This document shows, one piece after another, positions 17,123 through 25,309 of a DNA stretch of 64,000 nucleotides; position 1 is the first letter of the stretch; the number at the start of each line of letters is the position of its first letter. The stretch is from Woronichinia naegeliana WA131 (GTDB lineage: Bacteria; Cyanobacteriota; Cyanobacteriia; Cyanobacteriales; Microcystaceae): assembly GCA_025370055.1 (NCBI GenBank), contig CP073041.1, positions 7,100,272 to 7,164,271 of the forward strand. The letters are read 5' to 3'. Position numbers and translations under genes: made by a program. Below the pieces are notes generated by a model that was given only the letters and a program-made list of their open reading frames with translations, made no database searches and was not told the DNA's origin.

Positions 17123-18475
17123 TTATTGAAGCGGATTAATCTGTTTCCCTGTCAAACTAAAGGCGCGAAATTCCGTAATTTTAACCGAGACTAATTGTCC
17201 CCGTAATTGCTCAATGTTGCCTTCAAAAAAGGTCAAACGATTGCCTCTAGTGCGTCCCATTACCTGAGTAGGATCTTTGCTATTTTGCTCCTCAACTAAG
17301 ACCTCTTCCTCTCTTCCCAGATAACGCTGCGATCGCTCGGCGGCTTTAGTGGAGACTAGATGATTTAAGCGTTGAAGGCGATCGCTTTTCACTGTTTCTG
17401 TTAACTGATTTTCCCAAAGTGCAGCCGGAGTACCAGGGCGAGGAGAATAGGCCGCCGTATTGAGAAGATCAAAGCCAATGTCTTCCACCACTTTTAGGGT
17501 GTTTTCAAACTGAGCTTCCGTCTCACCCGGAAAACCGACAATGACATCGGCACTAATGGCAGCATCGGGCATATATTCACGAATTTTGTCAATAATTTGA
17601 CGATAACGTTCAATCGTATAACCCCGTTTCATCGCTTTGAGAATTTCATTGTCACCAGATTGGAAGGGAATATGAAAATGCTCACAAACTTTCGGTAATT
17701 CTTGACAAGCCTTAATCAAACGTTCAGTAAAATAACGGGGATGACTGGTGGCAAAACGCAACCGTTCAACGCCTTCCACATCATGAACATAGTAAAGCAA
17801 ATCGGTCAAAGTATGGAGATGGCGACCCGAAGCCGTAGAACCGGGCAAATCTCGACCGTAGGCATCAATATTTTGACCTAAAAGCGTGATCTCTTTATAG
17901 CCCTGTTGCCCTAAGATTGACATTTCAGCACGAATGGCTTCCGGGGTTCGAGACTGTTCTTCGCCACGCACATTGGGAACAACGCAATAGGTACATCGTT
18001 CATTGCAACCATAAATCACATTGACCCAAGCCGTGACCGCACTTTCCCGCCGAGGTTTGGTGATATCTTCCATGATATGCACCCCTTCGGTGGCCACCAC
18101 CTGATTACCGGCAAAAACTTGCTCTAATAAATCTGCTAGACGATTAGCGTGCTGCGGCCCCATGACTAAATCTAGTTCGGGAACCCGCCGCAATAACTGT
18201 TCGCCTTCCTGTTGAGCCACACAGCCAGCCACTATCAAGGTTAAAGCAGGATCATCTTGTTTGCGTTTGGCCTGTCTTCCTAGATAGGAATAGACCTTTT
18301 GCTCGGCATTGTCTCGAATCGAGCAGGTATTATAAAGGATCAAATCTGCCTCATTGGGATCTTCTGACCATTCCATTCCCAGGTTGTCCAAAACACCGGC
18401 CATGCGTTCTGAGTCAGCTTTATTCATCTGACAACCAAAGGTAGTAATGTGATAACGACGGGGAGAATAGGGCAT
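17123..18475 (-). CDS. miaB: tRNA-2-methylthio-N6-dimethylallyladenosine synthase
   Basis: 450 residues from [13 protein letters not shown]; an upstream in-frame TTG would add three. N-terminal methylthiotransferase domain with three cysteines (TFGCQMN, YNTCSIR, VAGCVAQ), radical-SAM motif [11 protein letters not shown] (about 157-167), and a C-terminal TRAM domain ([15 protein letters not shown]). It adds the 2-methylthio group to i6A37 of tRNAs using two 4Fe-4S clusters and SAM. It stands downstream of cysC on the same strand, but a terminator-like hairpin separates them. Confidence 0.95.
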   Translation of the reverse strand: MPYSPRRYHITTFGCQMNKADSERMAGVLDNLGMEWSEDPNEADLILYNTCSIRDNAEQKVYSYLGRQAKRKQDDPALTLIVAGCVAQQEGEQLLRRVPELDLVMGPQHANRLADLLEQVFAGNQVVATEGVHIMEDITKPRRESAVTAWVNVIYGCNERCTYCVVPNVRGEEQSRTPEAIRAEMSILGQQGYKEITLLGQNIDAYGRDLPGSTASGRHLHTLTDLLYYVHDVEGVERLRFATSHPRYFTERLIKACQELPKVCEHFHIPFQSGDNEILKAMKRGYTIERYRQIIDKIREYMPDAAISADVIVGFPGETEAQFENTLKVVEDIGFDLLNTAAYSPRPGTPAALWENQLTETVKSDRLQRLNHLVSTKAAERSQRYLGREEEVLVEEQNSKDPTQVMGRTRGNRLTFFEGNIEQLRGQLVSVKITEFRAFSLTGKQINPLQ

Positions 18476-18519
18476 AGGAATCAAGGAAACGGAAAAAAGC
18501 GATCGCCGGAAAATATTCT

Positions 18520-18549
18520 GAAAAAATAAAGAGGGAATATTGCCCTCTC
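18520..18549 (-). terminator. Rho-independent terminator of cysC
   Basis: On the minus strand AGAGGG-CAATATT-CCCTCT is followed by TTATTTTTT. It lies 50 bp past the cysC stop and before miaB. Confidence 0.65.
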
Positions 18550-18598
18550 TGTCATTCTAAAAAATATTTTAAGAAAAACTTGCAAGAGTAGGAAGCCT

Positions 18599-19132
18599 CT
18601 AAATCTCAATATAGCTCATTTCTACTAGCTTATCCCAAACCTTGGCCACACTTTCTTCTAGTTCTTCTAGATCAGTGCGACACTCCACTTCTGGATTGAG
18701 AGGAGCTTCGTAAGGGTCATCAATACCAGTAAAACCCTTGATTTCGCCTTTTCTGGCCTGTTGGTAAAGTCCTTTCACATCCCGTTCTTCACAAACATTG
18801 AGCGGTGCATTCACAAACACTTCCACAAAATTGCCAATTTTCTGTTTCACCTCTTCCCTGATTTCACGGTAGGGAGAGATCGCAGAAACCAGGACAATCA
18901 CTCCATGTCGGGTCAATAAATTAGCGACAAAACCAATCCGACGGATATTTTCATCGCGGTCTGCCTTGCTGAATCCTAACCCCTTGGTCAGATTCGTCCG
19001 CACAACATCCCCATCCAGGACTTCGATATCGTAGCCCCCGGCCAGTAGTTTTTGCTCTAGAGCCTGGGTGATGGTGGTTTTACCTGCCCCGCTTAGTCCT
19101 GTTAACCAGATGGTTACACCCCGTTGTTTCAT
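18599..19132 (-). CDS. cysC: Adenylylsulfate (APS) kinase
   Basis: 177 residues, normal for a stand-alone CysC. Walker [11 protein letters not shown] (13-22), DGDVVRTNL (about 41-49), [14 protein letters not shown] (about 54-67) and a lid region [17 protein letters not shown] match the family. It phosphorylates APS to PAPS in sulfate assimilation. No other sulfur genes are adjacent. Confidence 0.95.
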   Translation of the reverse strand: MKQRGVTIWLTGLSGAGKTTITQALEQKLLAGGYDIEVLDGDVVRTNLTKGLGFSKADRDENIRRIGFVANLLTRHGVIVLVSAISPYREIREEVKQKIGNFVEVFVNAPLNVCEERDVKGLYQQARKGEIKGFTGIDDPYEAPLNPEVECRTDLEELEESVAKVWDKLVEMSYIEI

Positions 19133-19295
19133 GGTAGATTCGCTAATTGTTAAAATTTGTTACCGCCTGATCAGCCTATCCTTTTACTGTCCCTCTGACA
19201 AGTCTCCTCTCTTATTCTCACCGGCGATCGCGGTTTAAACCTAACGATTGTAAACTTAACGTCTTTAAAACCGGTCTAAGCGATCAATGCACCAT

Positions 19296-19322
19296 CAAAA
19301 AGTGGAGCCAAAAGACTCCACT
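19296..19322 (-). terminator. Rho-independent terminator of the 49-aa gene
   Basis: On the minus strand AGTGGAG-TCTTTTGG-CTCCACT is followed by TTTTT. It lies about 46 bp beyond the stop of the small gene at 19368-19517 and supports that gene being real. Confidence 0.7.
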
Positions 19323-19367
19323 ACAGTTAGACAGGTTAAAACTTCTCAACAATCAATCAATAGTCTC

Positions 19368-19517
19368 CTAACTTTCTTCTGTTGCCCCCACATAAGGTTC
19401 ACCTTCAAAGGGTTGAACGCCTACCTCAGGATATTCGTCTGTCGAGGGGCCAAAAATTCTGGCAAAAGCTTCCGTGAAATATTCCATTAGGTCTTGTACA
19501 GATTTATGAATATTCAT
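19368..19517 (-). CDS. Small acidic protein of 49 residues, function unknown
   Basis: ATG at 19515-19517 to TAG at 19368-19370. A strong ribosome binding site (GGAGTGGAGG) stands 5-8 bases upstream and a terminator hairpin lies about 46 bp downstream. The sequence MNIHKSVQDLMEYFTEAFAR … YVGATEES has an amphipathic N-terminal helix and an acidic tail. I do not recognise the family. The complete expression unit argues for a real gene despite its size. Confidence 0.65.
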   Translation of the reverse strand: MNIHKSVQDLMEYFTEAFARIFGPSTDEYPEVGVQPFEGEPYVGATEES

Positions 19518-19938
19518 ATTAACCTCCACTCCAAGGGATGTAATAAATTAAATGTAGTCTTTAGAGGGTTCGCGCTGGAGAAATGAAAAATAAGGTTTTT
19601 AATTTCTTTCTCCTACCTTGATTATCGAGTAATTCTCAGGAAATGGACAGGAACTTAATCTTTTTTGAATTTCCTTAGCAATAGTTTGTCTATTATTGGC
19701 ATTCTCATAAAGATCTGTAACGTTACGTCTCTTTATATTACGTTTTGCCTTGATCCCCGAACTGTTTCCGCTTTTTTCTCCATTATCTACCAAGAGCTAC
19801 TAGGTTTAACAAAATGCTGCCTCAAGCCTGTTAAGTTATGGTAATTCCTACTATAATAAATCAAGCTTTACTCTCCTCTAGTTCCTCTGTGTTATCCTCA
19901 GCCGAGCAAGATCTGTCTTTATCTTTTAGCGATCGCCC
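19518..19938. other. Intergenic region with no convincing gene
   Basis: About 420 bp. A 64-codon open frame on the minus strand (19599-19793) has only a TTG start and no ribosome binding site. The 3' part presumably holds the promoter of the NAD cluster that starts at 19939. A HIP1-like GCGATCGC stands at 19929-19936, immediately before the nadD start. Confidence 0.5.
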
Positions 19939-20505
19939 ATGAATATCGCGCTCTTTGGCACTAGTGCCGATCCCCCGACAACGGCTCATCAGGCTATTTT
20001 ACAATGGTTAGCCGAGCACTATGATCAAGTATCAGTTTGGGCGGCGGACAATCCCTTTAAAGCTCATCAAACCAGTTTGGCCCACCGCTTGGCCATGTTG
20101 CGCCATTTAATTGCTGCCATGAATCTGCCCCGTTCTAACGTCCAGGTCTATGAACAATTCAGCGATCGCCGTAGTTTAATCAGTTTGCAACGGGCTAAAG
20201 CCTGGTGGGGGGAAGACCAGGACTATAGTTTGGTGATTGGTTCCGATTTAATGAGTCAAATTCCTCGTTGGTACCAAATTGAAAAGCTCCTGTCCGCCGT
20301 AACCTTAGTGATTGTGCCGCGATCGGGTCATCCTATTACCGATCCTGCTCTGGCCAAGATCAGACAATTGGGAGGAGATTACCGACTAGCGGAAACTGAA
20401 GCTCCAGCGATTTCTTCCACTGGTTATCGAGTCAGCAAAGATCAAACCGTGTTACCGGCTCCTGTCACCGCCTATATTCACCAGCAAAAACTATACCTTT
20501 CCTAA
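19939..20505 (+). CDS. nadD: Nicotinate-nucleotide adenylyltransferase
   Basis: 188 residues. The nucleotidyltransferase signature is present as ALFGTSADPPTTAHQ (4-18), a cyanobacterial variant of GGSFDPPHxGH with Ala-His at the last position. The C-terminal ISSTGYRVS motif matches the ISSTxIR element of NadD. It makes nicotinic acid adenine dinucleotide from NaMN and ATP. It is first in a same-strand cluster with an NrtR-like regulator and NAD synthetase, so the three cover the last two steps of NAD synthesis plus their control. Confidence 0.9.
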   Translation: MNIALFGTSADPPTTAHQAILQWLAEHYDQVSVWAADNPFKAHQTSLAHRLAMLRHLIAAMNLPRSNVQVYEQFSDRRSLISLQRAKAWWGEDQDYSLVIGSDLMSQIPRWYQIEKLLSAVTLVIVPRSGHPITDPALAKIRQLGGDYRLAETEAPAISSTGYRVSKDQTVLPAPVTAYIHQQKLYLS

Positions 20506-20556
20506 ATTTAAGTCGAGAGTAAACAGTAGTAATCCCAATAATAATTGCCAATTTTT

Positions 20557-21279
20557 ATGATTCTAGAAGCTAAAAAGCCTGCCATTGCTGACTTTAAAGT
20601 GGGAGTTGATAACGTTATTTTCTCCGTTGACACCCGCTATAATCGCCTCATGGTATTACTAATTAAACGGAAAGAAGAGCCATTTTTAAACTATTGGTGT
20701 TTACCGGGGACTTTAGTGCGCTCAGGAGAATCGTTAGAAGTTGCAGCCCAACGAGTTTTAGCAGAGAAAATAAAAGTTGAAAATCTTTATCTAGAACAAC
20801 TCTATAGTTTTGGTGGCCCCCATCGTGATCCCAGGGAAGAACCAGATAGTTATAATATTCGTTATTTATCTGTTAGTTATTTTGCCTTGATTCGTTTTGA
20901 AGAAGCCGAATTACTCATTAAAAATATTAGTCAGATTGCCTGGCACAATATTCTCCATGTCCCTAGTCTAGCGTTTGATCATAATCAAATCTTGGACTAT
21001 GGCTATCAACGTCTTCGCAACAAATTAGAGTATAGTCCCATTGCCTTTGAGGTATTGCCAGAACGTTTTACCTTAAATGATTTATATCAACTTTATGCCA
21101 CTATTTTAGGTGAAAATTTTTCAGATTACTCTAATTTTCGGACTCGGCTTTTAAAATTAGGTTTTTTGAGTGATACGGGTTCAAAAATTATTAAGAAGGT
21201 GGGCAGACCTGCCAGTTTATATCGTTTTAATGCTCAGGCTTTTGCGCCCTTAAAAGATAAGCCCTTTATTTTTGTTTAG
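20557..21279 (+). CDS. nrtR: NrtR-type Nudix transcriptional regulator
   Basis: 240 residues from MILEAKKPAIAD; the frame extends four codons further to a TTG. The N-terminal half is a Nudix fold (WCLPGTLVRSGESLE, about 55-69). In the Nudix box the usual REUxEE is RVLAEK, so catalytic glutamates are missing, which suits a sensor rather than a hydrolase. The C-terminal half (about 155-240) looks like the winged helix of NrtR (FRTRLLKLGFL, GRPASLYRFN). Known role: NrtR proteins bind ADP-ribose and repress NAD genes. It stands between nadD and nadE, 10 bp before nadE. Confidence 0.85.
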   Translation: MILEAKKPAIADFKVGVDNVIFSVDTRYNRLMVLLIKRKEEPFLNYWCLPGTLVRSGESLEVAAQRVLAEKIKVENLYLEQLYSFGGPHRDPREEPDSYNIRYLSVSYFALIRFEEAELLIKNISQIAWHNILHVPSLAFDHNQILDYGYQRLRNKLEYSPIAFEVLPERFTLNDLYQLYATILGENFSDYSNFRTRLLKLGFLSDTGSKIIKKVGRPASLYRFNAQAFAPLKDKPFIFV

Positions 21280-21289
21280 GATATTAATC

Positions 21290-22957
21290 ATGAAAATTGC
21301 GATCGCTCAACTTAATCCAATCATTGGAGATCTCGTCGGCAATAGTCAACACATTTTAGTAGCGGCTCAAAAAGCGAGGGAACAAGGAGCCGATCTATTA
21401 TTAACACCGGAATTATCTCTCAGTGGCTATCCACCAAAAGATCTCTTGCTCAATCCTAGTTTTATTGCTGCCCTGGATCATAACTTACAGCAATTAAGCC
21501 AAAAACTTCCTTCACAATTAAGGGTTTTAGTGGGAACTGTCACGCCCAATCCCCAAGCAGAAAATCGTGGTGAAAAACCTTTATTTAATAGCGTTGCTTT
21601 GTTGGAAAAAGGAGAAGTTAAGCAAATTTTTCATAAGCGTTTATTACCAACTTACGATGTTTTTGATGAGGATCGCTATTTTGAATCAGGTAAGTCTAGT
21701 AAACTGTTTGAATGGGGGAATATTCGGCTAGGGGTGACAATCTGCGAAGATCTTTGGAATGATGAAGATTTCTGGGGAAAACGTTCCTATGCAGTCAATC
21801 CGATCACCGAATTGGTGAATCAAGGAGCCAATCTGATTGTTAATTTATCGGCCTCTCCCTACCGTTTACAGAAACAGCCCTTACGGGAATCTCTCTTAGC
21901 CCACATGGTTGATCGCTATCAGGTTCCGATCATTTATGTTAATCAAGTCGGAGGCAATGATGATTTGATCTTTGATGGTAATAGTTTTGCCCTCAATCAA
22001 TCTGGAAAAATGGTCTTTAGAGCCGCCGCCTTTCAGGAAGATTTAGCTTATCTAGAATGGTCAGACAGCCAAAAAGATCTATTACCCAGTGCAATACAAA
22101 CCTTACCGAAAACAGAAGAGGCAGAACTCTTTGAAGCCCTGGTTCTTGGCGTTCAAGATTATGCTCGTAAATGTGGTTTTTGCCAAGCTATTTTAGGCTT
22201 AAGTGGTGGCATTGATTCTTCTTTGGTGGCAGTGATCGCCGTTGCTGCCTTGGGGGCCAAAAATGTGCTAGGAATTTTAATGCCGTCTCCCTACAGTTCT
22301 GATCATTCCCTTGATGATGCCCAGGCTTTAGTGGAGAATTTAGGCATGAAGAGTGAAACCATTACCATTGGCCCTTTAATGACGATCTATGATCAGCAAT
22401 TATCTCCTCTATTTGCCGGAACTGATTTTGGTATTGCCGAAGAAAATTTACAGTCTCGCATTCGCGGTAATTTACTAATGGCGATCGCTAATAAGTTTGG
22501 CCATTTGCTACTTTCAACAGGCAATAAATCGGAAATGGCGGTGGGATATTGTACGCTCTATGGAGATATGAATGGCGGATTAGCCGTCATCGCCGATCTA
22601 CCAAAAACACGGGTTTTTTCTCTGTGCCACTGGTTAAATCAGGAAAGAGAAATCATTCCGAATAATGTATTAATTAAACCGCCTAGTGCTGAACTCAAAC
22701 CCGGTCAATTGGATCAGGATTCTTTGCCACCCTACGATATCCTCGATGCAATTTTAGATTTACTTATTCATCACCATCAATCGGCGGAGCAAATGATTCA
22801 GGCGGGTTACGAAGCCACAACGGTTCATAAAATTTGTCGGTTAGTCAGTCGGGCTGAATTTAAGCGGAAACAGGCAGCACCAGTATTAAAAGTAACGGAT
22901 CGGGCCTTTGGGACAGGTTGGCGAATGCCGATCGCTGGACGATGGTTTGATTTGTGA
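21290..22957 (+). CDS. nadE: Glutamine-dependent NAD+ synthetase
   Basis: 555 residues from MKIAIAQLNPIIGD; the frame is open six codons further upstream, into the end of nrtR. N-terminal glutaminase (nitrilase fold) with Glu in LTPELSLSGYPP (about 45), Lys in HKRLLPTYDVF (about 118) and Cys in VTICEDLWND (about 154). C-terminal synthetase with the P-loop LGLSGGIDSSL (about 303-313) and STGNKSEMAVGY. It converts NaAD to NAD+ with ammonia from glutamine. Translation is probably coupled to the preceding nrtR gene. Confidence 0.95.
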   Translation: MKIAIAQLNPIIGDLVGNSQHILVAAQKAREQGADLLLTPELSLSGYPPKDLLLNPSFIAALDHNLQQLSQKLPSQLRVLVGTVTPNPQAENRGEKPLFNSVALLEKGEVKQIFHKRLLPTYDVFDEDRYFESGKSSKLFEWGNIRLGVTICEDLWNDEDFWGKRSYAVNPITELVNQGANLIVNLSASPYRLQKQPLRESLLAHMVDRYQVPIIYVNQVGGNDDLIFDGNSFALNQSGKMVFRAAAFQEDLAYLEWSDSQKDLLPSAIQTLPKTEEAELFEALVLGVQDYARKCGFCQAILGLSGGIDSSLVAVIAVAALGAKNVLGILMPSPYSSDHSLDDAQALVENLGMKSETITIGPLMTIYDQQLSPLFAGTDFGIAEENLQSRIRGNLLMAIANKFGHLLLSTGNKSEMAVGYCTLYGDMNGGLAVIADLPKTRVFSLCHWLNQEREIIPNNVLIKPPSAELKPGQLDQDSLPPYDILDAILDLLIHHHQSAEQMIQAGYEATTVHKICRLVSRAEFKRKQAAPVLKVTDRAFGTGWRMPIAGRWFDL

Positions 22958-22979
22958 TCCTTGCTAATCTAGAAACGAA

Positions 22980-23330
22980 CTAGACCAATGACGGAACAGA
23001 GAGAGTTAAAGTCTTTTGTTTCAGTCTTCTGGTATTTTTGTGAGCATTAGTGTTGACCCTGGACTCAAATGTTGGCAACTTACGTTCTTGATAGCGTAGA
23101 AGAGAGGATTGGAGCGTATTTTTAGACACCCGTTCTCCCGTGACTTGAGTCAGCGATCGCCAGAGTTTTGCACCGACTTGCTTGATGTAGTCGTAGGTAT
23201 AATCCGTTGCCAGGGAAATATCTAGATAGGGTTTTTCTTCCCAAGCACAATGAAAAATATCTAATTCCAAGGGGGTTAAATCTTTCCTCAATAGGGATTC
23301 AATCAGTTGCAGTCCTTCTTCTTTGCTCAT
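22980..23330 (-). CDS. Stand-alone vMAP-type helix-turn-helix protein
   Basis: 116 residues from MSKEEGLQLIESLL. The segment LTPLELDIFHCAWEEKPYLDIS…YDYIKQVGAKLWRSLTQ is typical of the N-terminal HTH domain that cyanobacteria place in front of NACHT, WD40, TIR or other effector domains (vWA-MoxR-associated HTH). Here no effector follows: the C-terminal 45 residues are basic and low complexity, then a stop. It may be a truncated multidomain gene or a genuine single-domain protein. It is convergent with nadE. Confidence 0.65.
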   Translation of the reverse strand: MSKEEGLQLIESLLRKDLTPLELDIFHCAWEEKPYLDISLATDYTYDYIKQVGAKLWRSLTQVTGERVSKNTLQSSLLRYQERKLPTFESRVNTNAHKNTRRLKQKTLTLSVPSLV

Positions 23331-23685
23331 ACAAGTTTTTATTAACATTTGATATTGGGTTGTTTTTTAGGGGTAGTTTTAAAGTTAAGTCTCGTAAGTC
23401 TCGATGTATGCTGGGTAAGCACTGCTGTTCTTTAATTTGTGCCTATTGAAGTTAAACAGTATTCTCATAAATGCGTTTGTTTTTATCTAGCCACAATTTC
23501 TAATAATTCTCAATCTGAAAAAGTCTGGAAAAGTCTGGAAAAAGTTAGATCTAGTTTTGAATCCAAATGCAAAAGTATTTGTTTGAAGGTTGTTTAAAGC
23601 AACAGGATGCCAGAGAAAAGTTCACTCAAAGGGGCCGAGCAACCTAGAATAGGCAATTGAGATAAACCTTGGAGGGAAAGTATTT
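23331..23685. other. Intergenic region upstream of fabG
   Basis: About 355 bp without a gene. Contains a short direct repeat AAAAGTCTGG at about 23518-23540. The fabG ribosome binding site TTGGAGGGAAAG is at 23669-23680. Confidence 0.5.
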
Positions 23686-24429
23686 ATGATCGCCTTATCA
23701 GAACAAGTTGCGATTGTCACGGGGGCTTCGCGGGGGATTGGTCGAGCAACGGCTTTGGCTTTAGCGGCAACGGGGGTCAAGGTTGTGGTTAACTACGCTC
23801 AATCTAGTGCGGCGGCAGATTCGGTAGTACAAGAAATTCAACAGGACGGTGGAACGGCGATCGCGGTTAAAGCCGATGTTTCTAAGAGTGAAGAAGTCGA
23901 GAACTTAATTCAGCAAACCCAGGAACAGTGGGGCAGAGTCGATATTTTGGTCAATAATGCGGGAATTACCCGTGATAATTTGCTATTACGAATGAAATTA
24001 GAAGATTGGCAAGCAGTCATTGATTTGAATTTAACAGGCGTTTTTCTGACCACCAAGGTCGTGTCCAAACTAATGCTCAAACAAAAAAGCGGCAGAATTA
24101 TCAATATCACTTCCGTCGCGGGATTAATGGGAAATCCTGGTCAAGCCAACTATAGTGCGGCCAAAGCGGGCGTAATTGGTTTTACAAAAACCGTTGCTAA
24201 AGAGTTAGCCAGTCGCGGTGTAACCGTTAATGCTGTTGCCCCTGGCTTTATTGCCACAGATATGACCCACGATCTGAAAGCCGATGAAATTTTGAAATTT
24301 ATTCCCCTGGCCCGTTACGGTCAACCGGAAGAAGTGGCTGGCATGATTCGTTTTTTGGCGATCGATCCTGCTGCTGCTTATATTACGGGTCAAGTATTTA
24401 ACGTGGATGGTGGTATGGTAATGGCTTAA
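23686..24429 (+). CDS. fabG: 3-oxoacyl-[acyl-carrier-protein] reductase
   Basis: 247 residues, a classical short-chain dehydrogenase. TGASRGIGRATAL (12-24) binds NADPH. The NNAG motif is at about 89-92. The catalytic Ser in ITSVAGLMG (about 141) and YSAAK (about 154-158) complete the triad, and the C-terminus FNVDGGMVMA is typical of FabG. It reduces 3-oxoacyl-ACP in fatty acid synthesis. The strong ribosome binding site GGAGG lies 8 bases before the ATG. Other SDR reductases are possible, but length and C-terminus favour FabG. Confidence 0.92.
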   Translation: MIALSEQVAIVTGASRGIGRATALALAATGVKVVVNYAQSSAAADSVVQEIQQDGGTAIAVKADVSKSEEVENLIQQTQEQWGRVDILVNNAGITRDNLLLRMKLEDWQAVIDLNLTGVFLTTKVVSKLMLKQKSGRIINITSVAGLMGNPGQANYSAAKAGVIGFTKTVAKELASRGVTVNAVAPGFIATDMTHDLKADEILKFIPLARYGQPEEVAGMIRFLAIDPAAAYITGQVFNVDGGMVMA

Positions 24430-24650
24430 AAAGTCTGTTTTTAGCTGTTAAATGATCGAAGATGACAAGTCAGGGAGAACAATAGAATTTCCTTGGCGGG
24501 ATCACCGCTAGCAATTTTGATCGCACTGCCTGGAAACTGACGTTGAGACTGAAGCAATTTTTGTTCAGCTTGTTGAAATGATCAGTGGAAAAACGATGAG
24601 GACGGGCAGGATTTTCCTGATTGTCAGCACACCTAATCATTGAATAACGA
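24430..24650 (-). pseudogene. Possible C-terminal remnant of a gene truncated by the IS607-type element
   Basis: On the minus strand one frame reads QQAEQKLLQSQRQFPGSAIKIASGDPAKEIL… to a stop near 24446. This has coding character and faintly resembles universal stress proteins (G-x-P-A-x-x-I-L). No 5' part is found beyond the IS607-type element. Low confidence. Confidence 0.3.
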
Positions 24651-24680
24651 AGTATAATGGGGTCAAATAGGATAAATCAA

Positions 24681-25289
24681 ATGAAGTACCTAACCCCAAC
24701 CCAAGTTTATCAAAAGTATGGTTATCACCCAAGAACAACATCTGACTGGGCAGATCAAGGGAAAATCCCTTGTATTCGTTCTCCTGGTGGGCATCGCAGA
24801 TACCCTGAATCGGCATTCGAGGAGTCGATCTCTATCGAGAAAGAACGGGTCTTGTATGCTCGCGTAAGTACGAGAACACAAGTCAACGATCTTGAAACTC
24901 AGATTGGCTTTTTGGGGAATGCTTACCCAGAGACAAGGGTTGTCAAGGACATTGCCAGTGGAATGAACTGGAAAAGAAAAGGTTTCTTGAAGCTAATGAC
25001 TCAAGTATCAAAAGGAGAGATAGGCGAAATTGTTGTTGGACATAAAGACCGACTTTGCCGATTTGGATTTGATTTTGTGGAATGGTTCTGCCATCTTCAC
25101 GATTGCAAAATCACGGTAATCAACAACAGTAAACTATCTCCTCAAGAAGAATTGATGCACGATTTTATGAGCATAATGCACTGTTTTAGTTCCAAACTTT
25201 ACTTTCTTAGTGCTTACCAGAAAAAAATTGAGGATGAACAAAATATATCTACAATCGATCCAACAACTAAGCAATGTGAATCGTTATAA
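24681..25289 (+). CDS. tnpA: IS607-family serine recombinase TnpA
   Basis: 202 residues from the ATG at 24681. N-terminal MerR-like helix-turn-helix (LTPTQVYQKYGYHPRTTSDW, then GGHRRYPES), then a resolvase domain with VLYARVSTRTQ (nucleophile Ser about 64) and VVGHKDRLCRFGFDFV. Known role: cut-and-paste movement of IS607 elements. It ends 20 bp before tnpB. The frame is intact, unlike the homologue at 12.2-12.8 kb. Confidence 0.9.
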   Translation: MKYLTPTQVYQKYGYHPRTTSDWADQGKIPCIRSPGGHRRYPESAFEESISIEKERVLYARVSTRTQVNDLETQIGFLGNAYPETRVVKDIASGMNWKRKGFLKLMTQVSKGEIGEIVVGHKDRLCRFGFDFVEWFCHLHDCKITVINNSKLSPQEELMHDFMSIMHCFSSKLYFLSAYQKKIEDEQNISTIDPTTKQCESL

Positions 25290-25309
25290 TCAAAAAGGAG
25301 GTTAACTCA

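Noticed and set aside
19599-19793. 64-codon minus-strand frame between the small gene and nadD
   Set aside because: Only a TTG start, no ribosome binding site, no recognisable motif.
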